In this document: piece after piece, positions 11,684-21,745 of the stretch | How positions within the stretch are numbered: the first letter of the stretch is position 1 | How the letters are laid out: each line of letters opens with the position of its first letter | Assembly (NCBI RefSeq): GCF_901000735.1 | Contig: NC_081542.1 | Location: 15,229,577 to 15,293,576 of the forward strand | Direction of reading: 5' to 3' | Length of the DNA: 64,000 bases | DNA from: Corylus avellana | Taxonomy: Eukaryota; Streptophyta; Magnoliopsida; Fagales; Betulaceae | Notes under the pieces: model-generated | What the model was told of the DNA's origin: nothing | The model's input: the letters and a program-made list of their open reading frames with translations, nothing else | Database searches by the model: none | Program-made: the position numbers and the translations under genes

Positions 11684-14600
11684 TAAGAGTGTCAATGCGG
11701 GCGGTCGCTAACCGGTATAACTGTTAACCGCCTAACGGCTAATAGTTAGAGGTTATTGGATTTATTAACTGTAACCGCTAACCGCCTTTTTATATAATAT
11801 ATTTTTATAATTATAATTATAATAATATTTATACATATAACATAATCATCATTCAATCACAATTTTTTTTTAGATAATTAAATCATAATTTGAGTATTAA
11901 TATATTATTACTATAACTTATATGATTATATCACATGATCAATTGATTATTAAATCATTTGATTATATAATAACAAATTATACATATATAATATGACATA
12001 ATTCATAAGCATACCAATTCATACTAATACAACAATTAAGTATTTAGAGACTTAGTTTCAATGTATGTTATAAACTTATAAGTCTATATATGTTATAAAT
12101 TATAATTATACATATACGCATATGAATAATGTAAATGTATAAGATCAATACTTAGTCATATGATTCAATGATAATTTAAATACTTTATTCAAGTTAATCA
12201 TATTATTAATGTACAATGATAATGTAATTCGTATAATATCAAATCAAGTAATTGGCATTAGATTCAATAATGTGTTACTTATAACCACAATTGAAGTATT
12301 AATGTATTTTCGAACAATGTTTTCACCATTTTTTGGAAAAAGAAATTTAACCATTTAAAAAAAAAAAAAAAGGTTAACCATTTTTTGAACAATTTTGAAT
12401 TTTTTAAACCATTTGTAACAATTTTTTTAAAACTGAATCATTGATAGTTTTACCCTTAAACCTTTTTTTTAAAAAATAATTAATTAATTAAAGGCAACAT
12501 TACGTCGTTTTGCACTTCTATATATTCATCTCTTCTTCCCAACCTTAAACCTCAATGAAAATCACTCAACAGCCTCTCTCACCGTCTCAACTCTCAAGCT
12601 CACGGTCACACCTCTCACTCAGTCTCTCGTCGATTTGGTGGATCTCGGCCGTAAACCCACTGGTAATCTCCACCATCTCTCATTAGTCTAAGTTTTGTGC
12701 TTCACTTTCTTAGTTTTGTACCAAATGAAAAGCTTTTAGGCATTAGCACTTGATGGGTTCTGTTCAGTTTGATACTTGTTTGGTTTCATACTTAACAATT
12801 GCTTTACTTTCAGCAATTGTGCTTTTCTTTTTACCACTTGATGGGTTCTGTTTGGTTCCTGAGAAAAAAAAAAATGCAGGGAAATTTGTTGAATTTCTTG
12901 ATGCTTTAATGCTCATCGGGAACAAATTTAGTTGAGGTTTGCTTTTTCGTTTTTATTTTTGGGGTTATTTACTCGTTGATCAATGTTTGATTGATGGGGC
13001 TTTTGTTTAATAGTATTTTAATTACAATACAATTATATTAAGCACGTTTTGATATGTGTACATGTTTGTGCCTTAATATTATTATGTTTAAGTTTATAAT
13101 TTTTCTTCTTTTTATGTCCACAGGATTTGCTAGATAATCAAATGAGAGAATTGATGAAGTTTTAATGTTTTATTTGTATCATTTATTTATTTTATTTTAT
13201 TTGAGAAAAACATAGCATTTCATTCAATAATACCACAAACATAACGCTCTTACATCAAAGAGCAAAACTCTGAAACAACCATAGCATAAAACTACAAGAT
13301 TACCAGGTTTAGTACAAGATTCGAGACCAATCCGCTAACCCATGACTAAAATCAGATTTAATACTAGATCTATGACAGACAGACTCAACCAAATGTATGG
13401 ATAACAATTATTCCTCGACCCTAAGAGCGGAAAGACTCTCATGTCAAAACTCTTCATCCTCGACCCGAAGGCCAGGATAATGATCACATCCACAACCCAA
13501 AGGTCTTGACCAAAACTAATTAACCCGAAGGCGACATAGATCGAGTGAGAGAGGAAATAGCCTTATTACAAGCCTAACAAAACAGGGAAAAAAAACAATA
13601 TAGGGAAAAAAAACACACGCCAAAACACAAATACATCTTAAAGAAGCAATAGAACAGGGAAATAAAACAAGAAAATAAACAGCACACTCCGATCACACAC
13701 ATGCCAGGAACCGAAAACCGAAGGGGCGTTAGAAGCTCATCGCAGCGGGGACTCGCCGAAAGGCCTAACAGTGGACAGTGGGTGGCGAACAAGCGCAGAG
13801 AATACCGGCAAAGCAGGACCCGAAAACAACCACAAGAAAAAAAGGGAAAAAACAACAAAGAACCACCAAAATAGGAAAAAAAAAAAAAAAAAAACAAGGA
13901 AAATGAGCACAAAGTGGAAAAACGGTAGCCGGAAGGGAGTCGGACCCGTGCAAGGCGGAAATTGCCGCGTAAGGGGAGTGGGAGCTCGACGCGGTGGGGA
14001 CGCATGAAAGAAAACCCTAATAGCGGGCAGTGAAGCGGTGACACAGGTCGGTGGCGACCACATACAAAATCCGAATCTACAAAGAGCCAAAACAAGGCCA
14101 AGGATCCTGCTGCAGAAAATGAAGGCGGGGGAAGAAAAGCGGTAGGGAAAGGGCAAAAATGGAGAAAAACAGAGGGGGAGAGGAGCGGCAAGGAAGGGGA
14201 AGAGAGGAGGCACTGGGGTTAGGGCATCAGGTAAATAACTAGTACCGGAGCGAAGAGGACGAGGGGAGGAGGGAGGCAGCCAAACGGCCAACCCTCCTCC
14301 ACTATGTGGCTGAAGGGTTTCGCTTTTCTCTCTGGTGGCTAAAGAGAAAAGAGACGGCTAGGGTTTTTTTGTTTAGGATCAAAACTTTTTAGAGTTGTTT
14401 TATTTTGATCCCATTATTTGTATCATTTAATGTTTTATTTGAACTTCTTTTTTTATATGTTGTGTTGATTTTTTTTTTATATGTTTTTTTTTTAAAAAAA
14501 AAATTTAAGTTAACCGGTTATGATTTAATATTTAAGGAATTTTGTTTTAAAGTACAAATGTAAATTTAGGGTCAAATATTTTTGATTTTTCAATATGAGC

Positions 14601-14826
14601 TCTTTTTATAGCAATTGGGCCCAAGAAGACACTAAAAATACAAAAAACAAATGAGGATAAAAAATGCTACAGTAATTAAAAAAAAAAAAAAAAAAACCAA
14701 ATTTTGAAAAAACGGTTAGCGGGCGGTTACTTATTTCACTAACCACCGGTTCTACTAACCGCTAAGGCGGTTACGGTTAACGGTTATTGCCAATAACCGC
14801 TAACCGAAACCGTATTCACACCTCTA
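11684..14826. mobile_element. hAT-superfamily DNA transposon, non-autonomous, with nested LINE
   Basis: The left end begins TAAGAGTGTCAATGCGG and the reverse of the right end begins TAGAGGTGTGAATACGG (12 of 17 identical). Both ends carry many subterminal GGTTAGCGG/CCGCTAAC motifs, as hAT transposases require. An 8-bp duplication TTTCTAAT flanks it (11676-11683, 14827-14834), and removing the element restores the 21-bp repeat register. Because TTTCTAAT also belongs to the repeat, the duplication alone is not independent proof. The region 12540-13140 looks like a transcribed leader: a pyrimidine-rich exon, donor after ACTG at about 12661, a 460-bp intron, and acceptor CCACAG near 13124. No transposase frame follows, so this is an internally deleted copy. 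Length is 3143 bp, about 1.9 kb without the nested LINE. Confidence 0.82.
13186..14413 (-). mobile_element. Internally deleted LINE (L1-type) nested in the hAT element
   Basis: A 16-bp target duplication (TTATTTGTATCATTTA at 13170-13185 and 14414-14429) brackets 1228 bp. On the minus strand the element begins near 14413 with TGGGATCAAAATAAAAC, has a G/C-rich leader around CTCTAGCC and CCCTAG motifs, and ends with an AAATAAAATAAAATAAATAAA tail seen as T-rich sequence at 13186-13201. No endonuclease or reverse transcriptase is encoded. The minus-strand frames of 184 and 205 residues are low-complexity leader sequence, not a real protein. It inserted after the hAT element and so dates it relatively. 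Confidence 0.82.
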
Positions 14827-14925
14827 TTTCTAATGCCCCAAAACCTGTTTTTAATGCTTCAAAACCCGTTTCCAATGCATCAAAACCCATTTCTAATGCC
14901 TCAAAACCCGTTTTTGAATTCAAAA
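14827..14925. repeat. 21-bp minisatellite, right part
   Basis: Continuation of the 11590-11683 array: four more units ending in CCGTTTTTGAATT. Unit register is continuous with the left part once the hAT insertion is removed. Confidence 0.8.
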
Positions 14926-15699
14926 TTAAAACTTAGAGATAGAAGGTTAACCCTTTAGGGATTTTATCACCCTAAAATCTGGGGTATTTTGGTCCAACTT
15001 ATATTTGTGCACTTTTTACGTTTTTGCTTATGTGTCGGTTATTGATTAGGGGCTGTAAAATGGGTGTTATTAGGATAATCATGATAAAAGGTTTTCTCCA
15101 TGGATAAATATTTAGGAGTAAGACTTCTTATTTATTTATTTACGATATGACCAACCAGGACAATTCAAATTAATGACTTTCACTTCATGAAACGTGATCC
15201 AAATTAATTAAACTACCATTGAGGTCATCAAGAGTAAGACTTTAAGTCAGTCTCATAGAACACATAGTATACATTTCATATTATGATTGTAAACTATTTA
15301 GCATTCTTTTTGCAAAGTATATACTATTTCCAGGGCATCTAGTTCGACATGTTTTAATCTCTCAAGTCTCTACCAAATTTCACAACATTTTCATACTGCG
15401 AAATCTTATGCCACGGTTGAATTTAAGATATAGGGCTTCATAGAACACAAATATGTTAATACATCCCCCTTATGGTCTCTGACAATCACACCTACACCCA
15501 TCTTCATTTTTGTTTTGTTTGTACTTTATAGCAGCATCCTAGTTTTCTTTTATCACACTTAATGAAATGGAGAAGATCATTTTTCCTATTAGAGGTACTA
15601 TCCACCTTGGCTTTTCTACTGGGTGTCCGTGTGCATCATGAACCCTTAAGCGGTGTGAAGCCTTTTAAAAATCCTTCACTGATTTTCTTGCACTCCTTA
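14926..15699. other. Intergenic, no gene seen
   Basis: AT-rich sequence with no recognisable exon; it may be the downstream part of the decayed LINE that follows on the minus strand. Confidence 0.4.
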
Positions 15700-16230
15700 T
15701 CATTTGCCCCCGAATACTACTATATATATATATATGGAACCATAATCTTTTTGCAATTGTAGCCACCAACTGGAAATCTTCATCATCTACTTTCTCCATT
15801 GGTTCTCCAATTAATATGCTTGAAAAATCATCTCTACCACTGAAATGTTTATGGATTTTTCTATTGTTGTCAGCTCAAACATCTTTTGAGGACGAACACC
15901 TCCACAAAATATGGCTAATAGTCTCCACCTCCAACCCACAAGGCACTATTTGTTGTTTGAAAAGGTTTTCTTTTGCTGGCAACAAATTATTACACACCCT
16001 CCACCAAAACGTCTCTACTAGCCTCAATCCTCATGACACTACACTTCCAAATCCTCTGCCATAAACTACAATGAATTGGAGCTTTTGAACTTCCCCCTTT
16101 ACACTGCATATTTGTTTCTTTTTCAAAGTAGCAAGCACTTTCACTGAAAATTTCTCTCACGCTTCTAATCCACACTAGTTGATCTTTTTGTCTGATGGGA
16201 CTTATGGTCAAACTTCATATGCGCGCGAGT
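15700..16230 (-). pseudogene. LINE reverse transcriptase remnant (zf-RVT region)
   Basis: Read leftward, one frame holds the zinc-binding region that follows the reverse transcriptase of plant L1 elements: an FWWRVCNNLLPAKENLF stretch, then CGLEVETISHILWRC near 15905-15935, then after a stop the conserved DDEDFQLVATIAKRLW at about 15750-15795. The first part (SLWQRIWKC and upstream) lies in another frame, and the linking region has stops and a frameshift, so it is dead. Only this C-terminal portion remains; the catalytic palm domain is absent. Borders are approximate and no target duplication was found. Confidence 0.75.
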
Positions 16231-16797
16231 TCTTCCTCAGTAAAAACCTCTATGATCAATGAAATATTCCACCAATATATATATATATGCTAAGAGTCAA
16301 TTCATATATATGCTAAGATTCAGGATTGACTTCACCTAATCACCAATGATAAAAAATAAAAAATAATATATATATATATATATATATATATCACAAGCTT
16401 GCAAGACAAGGATTCTCACCATTTAAAGTGAAATTGATAGCATTTATTTTATGGTCAAAATTTAAAGTTCATATATCTATCGGTATACATGTTATCACAT
16501 TATTTAAAATTTAAAAAAATGTGTCATCATTGAAATCATATATAATACCCTTAGAGCATACATAGTGAGTGCACTTACTACTCACTCCAATTTAACAGGA
16601 TATTCCAGATTCACCAAGAAAATCAGTGTCCAATATGCATCCAGCGAAAAACAAGTTGATCTTCGTATCGTTGCACATGCCAAAGAAGTGCACAACATTC
16701 CAGGAGAAACAAAAGCAGAATAACATGAACAAGTTATGAATACAACATGTCCGAACAATCTTTATTCTCAAAGTCTAAGAAGATGATCAATTATGGA
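16231..16797. repeat. AT-rich spacer with (AT)n microsatellites
   Basis: 3'-flanking DNA of NDUFS5. (AT)n tracts occur at about 16275-16290 and 16365-16391. No coding exon is seen. Confidence 0.6.
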
Positions 16798-19380
16798 CTA
16801 ATGATGATGGGTATCAATGCCCTCTCCACCCTCTTTGCCCTTCCGTGCAGCTGCTCGCAGTTTACGCTGCTCCTCCTTATAGATCCGATTTCTTCGTTGG
16901 AACTGCAGTAAAGTTCAAAATAAAACATAATGAGACTCAATACAAACAATACAGATCGAGATGACAGGTGACCATATGAATAAAATTGTTATTTCATCGC
17001 AATTCACATGCATTTCCTCTGAGAAAGTAAAGATCATGTTTTCTTTTGTCATACCAGATGTTAAGGTCATATAGCAAACCAACAAAGCATTAAACATTAA
17101 CAAAATATGAGATGCCATGAGACATGCGTTAACAAGAAGAGGGCCAATGGATCAAATTATTTTCTTAACAATCCATGTGAAGCAAAGTGTAGTTTCTCAC
17201 GGTGTATGACATTTTCGCACTGCATTTGCTGTAATCATCAGGAAAAAAGCAATAGAACTCCTTAACCAGCCATAATATACTACTCGTCGAACAAACCCTA
17301 TAATTTAATAGTATATTTGGCGAAGAAAAAGAAAAGACAAAGAAGAAAGTCGACATCGTTTTTCACATTCAGATGTTGACATTGCACTCATTTTCCTGAG
17401 ATACTCCTCAAAATGAAGTGAAATGGCCAAAGTACTTGCATTATAAAAGCTAGCATGCAAGTGAAGTGAAATCACTAGCTAAAATAAGAATATTCCTACA
17501 AACAGCAAATCATGTTGTTTTAAGCTGATAGGGCCAGAGATGGTGTATATGAAGGATCCGGCTTATATGCTGTTATTAAAATAACAGCATGTATGCTGTA
17601 GTTTAATCAACGGTCAAGATTGAATTTTAAAGTTGACTTATTTTTAGAAGTTTTTTTTTTTGTTTGTTTGAAGGATTTAGAAGCTTTTAATAGAAGAGAG
17701 AAAATGAAGAGAGATTTTGAGAAATTCAATCTTGACCATTGATTAAACTACAACATACATGTTATTATTAAAATAACAGCATGTACGTCAAATCCGTATA
17801 TGAAAAGCCAAAATAGTTACTATTCAATTCATCGGAATTTAAAATTTAACAAAGTATTGGAGAAAGAGAAAGGAAGAAAAGAAGCAGAAGCAGAAAAATT
17901 GATTTCTGTATGGTCGAGGATACCTCCAAGTGACCCTCATCAGTACTGAGCTTAGATTTCCATGTGGAGCAATTGACATAGGCATATGTTAAGCTTCACA
18001 TGTATATCCGTGTCGTATCATATATCGAACTACAGAATGTCAAGCAACTAAGAAAATAATATTTATTCTCCCCCCCCCCCCAAACAAAAAAAAAGGAAAA
18101 TAGAGAAAAACATAAGCATTTATTAGCCATATACATGTCAAATTTAAGGTATCACTCTGACAAGACTGAACAAATTTATGAAAAATATAAATCCTAGAGG
18201 ATGAGCAACAACCAAATAATGAAACATCAATTAGATTCGGTTGATGAAATAATATAACTCGCTCTTTAGCTAATAGGATGCCTAACAAAAGATTTGGATC
18301 AGTGGCAGCATAATGTAAGAAACATTGTTCTCTTTCCCATTCCCCTATAAGATAGTTTTCTCGTTAAAATAAATCTAACAAAGGTTTGTCAGATATTCGT
18401 TTTATTTATAGCCAAAAACAATCGCAGGCGCAGATCATGGGTAGCCAACCAGATAAAGGCATGTCAAATCAGGATTGAGATCCCTAACAATCCAAATCAC
18501 TAGCAATTTAGTTGTGAAATAGCCATATAGAACTCACCTGCCCGGGTAGGTGGCTAGGTAGCCCAACATTTGCTAGCAATTTGGATAGCAAATTGTTGGA
18601 GATCCCAATCCGTCAAATCATACAAACTTTAGTTAGCTTTTCACTTCTTCAATTGACCAGCTATAGTAGCATGTGCAATACCTAGCCCCCAAACAAAGTC
18701 ATTATCTCACAAAGAAAAGGTCTACGCAACACCAGTCTTTCCAGAACACGCTTCTCAAATTTCAGAAACGATGTGAATGCCACTAATAAAAACAAGTTTC
18801 TCCCCATTACATTCAGAAAAAGCACCTTACCCACACAATTTGTGACAAAATCGCTTATGATGCTAAACGTACTCTATGCTTAAACAGACAATCTCAGCTA
18901 AAATCATAGTAAAACGACAACAACAAATGATTAGCAAAATTACCCATATAATGATTTCAAACAAAAATTGGTTTTGCATCTTTATTAAAAGCACACAAAC
19001 CCTTAGCTGGGCACCCAATACATAATTTGAATAAAACGCACAGGATTTAGCATTTAGGGTTCACATACCAAATCAAACAGGAACAAATTCATACTCAACA
19101 AGCAAATCCAGCCCAATGATCTAAGACTCTAGAGCTCTACATTCTGATCCAAATTCGCAAATGAGAATCAAGATGAATAATATTTGACAAATTAATGGTA
19201 GGAATAGAAATAATGAAAGGGAGAGGGGACCTCTTTGGAGTGGTGGAGGCACTCGAGATAGTCCTCGCGGAGGAGAGTGCAGTCCTTTGGCTCGCGGCAG
19301 CGAGACATGCACTCGCTGAAGTCCACCCAGAAGTCGTAGCATCGGCCTTTGTTCCCTGTGATTCCCCACCCTGACGCCAT
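16798..19380 (-). CDS. NDUFS5: NADH dehydrogenase (complex I) subunit NDUFS5, 15 kDa-type
   Basis: Two exons, 19231-19380 (50 codons from MASGWGITGN) and 16798-16902 (34 codons ending GIDTHHH), give 84 residues, the normal plant length. The twin CX9C fold is intact: C14-x9-C24 and C34-x9-C44, with a further Cys at 28. Proteins of this fold enter the mitochondrial intermembrane space by the Mia40 disulfide relay and sit on the membrane arm of complex I; they lack a cleavable presequence, and none is seen here. The exon junction falls after HHSKE, before FQRRNRIYKEEQRKLR, a basic helix. The single intron is unusually long (2328 bp) and hosts a Mutator-type MITE. The gene is transcribed divergently from the RNA helicase whose start codon is 2.4 kb away. 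Confidence 0.96.
17554..17795. mobile_element. Mutator-type MITE in the NDUFS5 intron
   Basis: A 242-bp element with long terminal inverted repeats (about 75 bp; left starts GGATCCGGCTTATATGCTG, reverse of right starts GGATTTGACGTACATGCTG). It is flanked by the perfect 9-bp duplication GTATATGAA (17545-17553 and 17796-17804). Long inverted repeats with 9-bp target duplications are the mark of Mutator-like elements. There is no coding capacity. Confidence 0.87.
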
Positions 19381-19530
19381 TCTCGCTTTGCTCTCTCTCA
19401 ATGTGATTTGTGGTGGCCTTCTACCTGGTTATTGATGCGTTGAAATTACCATAATGGCTTTGGTTACTGCAAACTTTTGGATGCAAAATGGAAACGGGTC
19501 GGGTTGTCCAAGCCCAATTTTATTTATTTA
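19381..19530 (-). promoter_or_regulatory. NDUFS5 upstream region with site II-type motif
   Basis: Upstream of the start codon the coding strand carries TGGGCT (complement of 19511-19516). Site II elements (TGGGCY) are frequent in promoters of nuclear genes for respiratory-chain subunits. Only one copy is clear and the transcription start is unknown. Confidence 0.4.
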
Positions 19531-20217
19531 TCCAAATCCCATTTAAGAATGATAATTAGGGAATTTCTTTTTATCCAAATGTTGTATTTATATTACTAAT
19601 TGATAATAATGACTTAGTGGTTATACTAATAACTTTTAATTAGACAAATCCTCAATTAAAACATACTTAAACATGTTGAGCTAAGACTTGGCTTCCATGC
19701 GGTAAACCAAACTACCACATATCTAGCTTGGTTTGAGAGCCGGGATTCTTTAAGAGGTTTTTAATCCCAAAATCTCAAGTGTACCAAAAAAAAAAAAAAA
19801 AAAAAATTAACGTAATTTATTCTGTTAACTCCCATCCATCCAAAACGTTTTTGGTCTTCTCAAACCTTTGAGGACAAAGTTTTATTCTCAATAAGGTTAG
19901 ATTATTATTATTATTATTTTTTTTTTAAATAGTTAGTTAAATTAACGTTAGTCCTTAGAGCATGTGATTTATACATAAATTTTAAGTTTTCACAAGTATT
20001 TTTAAATGAAATGTTATGTGCTCTCATGGTGTTTTCTTAATCTTAGATAAATATTATTTTCTAAGAAAACAAAAAAGAAAGTGGTTCTTATTTTTCTCAC
20101 TTTGTTTTTATAAAATAATATCTACCTAAGATTTGAAAGACACGAGTAGAACACTTAGCATTTTCTATTTTTAACGCGTACATGTATTTTAAATAAAACA
20201 CGTGATCACATGATTTT
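19531..20217. other. Intergenic, no gene seen
   Basis: AT-rich spacer between NDUFS5 and the RNA helicase; poly(A) run at about 19787-19806 and no credible exon. Confidence 0.5.
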
Positions 20218-20290
20218 TTTTTTTTTTTTTTACATGTCCGCACAAGAGAGAAGAATGAGATTCGAACTAGTGACCTCCACTTCATAAAGT
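20218..20290 (-). mobile_element. tRNA-derived SINE, 5'-truncated
   Basis: The same family as 3061-3181, recognised by the poly(T), the sequence TACATGTCCGCACAAGAG and the B-box complement GATTCGAACTAGTGACC. It lacks the A-box half. The perfect 16-bp duplication GTGATCACATGATTTT flanks it (20202-20217 and 20291-20306), showing that it was truncated on insertion rather than eroded later. Confidence 0.87.
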
Positions 20291-21007
20291 GTGATCACAT
20301 GATTTTAAGGATGTATGTTAGTTTAATGAATTGAGTTGGACGAATTTATGCATAACAAGTTTTGCTTCAAACTAGGTTGAAGAAAATTACTTTCTCATAT
20401 TTTGTTAATCTTATTAAAAATGCAATATTGAAAAGCCTTAAGTATATTATATGTGTTAAGAAATATTGAAAAGCCTATATAAAATTGATCTAAATCATAT
20501 ATACCTCAGAGGAATATATCATCGTGTGGCAAACCTGTAAAAATTCCACTACATAAAGACTAACCGTGGATTCTTGATGTCTATTAATTTAACAAAACGA
20601 TGGAAAAATATAAGATCGCATGAATCCTATATATTTTCACCTGAGATAAAAAATTTCTACCAATTGAGTCGTAAGAATACCACAAATTGAATATGTAAAA
20701 GGGTCGTACGACATTTTTAAATACTAGATTGCAAGAAAGTTTTGTTCTTTCACCTATGTCTTCAATTAATACCATGTTTAAAACCAGATAAATGTTGGTA
20801 AAATGGGAGCCTCTTGGTGGGTTTCATTGTTTGAGGTAATTCGAACTGAAAATAATGCTACTGTCTACTGACAATTGATGTACACATTTTTTACAATTTA
20901 TTAACACGTTTAAAGAATGTTAAATTTTGTTAGCGTCTAATATGGCTTTAATTATATTATAACATATGTCAACAAATTATATATAAAAAAAAAAAATTAG
21001 ACGTTCT

Positions 21008-21150
21008 TCTAATGTTTTCTTGATGTCCTTCCAACTGTGATGTAACTTTTAAAATTACTGAAATTATCATTATTGAATTCTATTGGTGATTTTAAAAGCC
21101 ACATCATAATTAAGACTATTAAGAGAATACTAAGAGAACACCAAGCATTT
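21008..21150. mobile_element. Small MITE, family 1 copy 2
   Basis: Shares with the elements at 5959 and 48105 the internal signature GATGTAACTTTTAAAATTAC (left) and its inverted partner GATGTGGCTTTTAAAATCACC (right). The terminal repeats are diverged and the borders approximate. It lies in the spacer upstream of the helicase gene. Confidence 0.5.
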
Positions 21151-21745
21151 ATGGTTCTTACACTATAAAAACACAATACATATATATGTATATATATATA
21201 ATGTCATTCTTCTAAAACAAGTGTAAACAAATTACAAGTCAAGTACTTAGGAATCGGTTGGTTTTGCTTTGGCTTTTGCTTTTGTCCACTCATCACGATC
21301 ATTACATGTCGTCATAATCAACGACCCAGATTCAAAGAGATGTACGACCTGGTCCCACGACACAGAATCCACAAAATCCCGAGCCGGGGACCCACGCTCT
21401 GCACTTAACGTGTGCACGAAGAATTGACGAGCCTTTCCACGTACTCAACTCACAACGTTGTCCCGCGACGCAATTGGCCAAATCAGAAAGTAGTCAAAGC
21501 GGAGACGAAAACGCTTGGACTCCGGTAGCTTTCCTTCGCCATCTCTCCCGAGCTCACGTAAACCCAAACCCTCCCGATCACGGCCTAGTGAGCTCAGGCG
21601 GGAGAGACCTTTGACCGGAGGCGACGGAGGCTTGCAAAAGCGAAAGCAAAAAGTCATTCTACGTTTCTACTTCCTTTCGCTTTGTTATTCTCTCTAATAG
21701 CGAGAGTGAGTGAGGGCCAGAGCGAGAGAAAGAGAGATTGTGGCA

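Noticed and set aside
13574..14291. Overlapping minus-strand frames of 184 and 205 codons
   Set aside because: They lie in the leader of the nested LINE, are rich in Pro/Phe/Cys runs from poly(T/C), and overlap in different frames; no domain is seen.
11590..14925. CRISPR-like array
   Set aside because: The 21-bp units are contiguous and lack spacers; this is a plant minisatellite.
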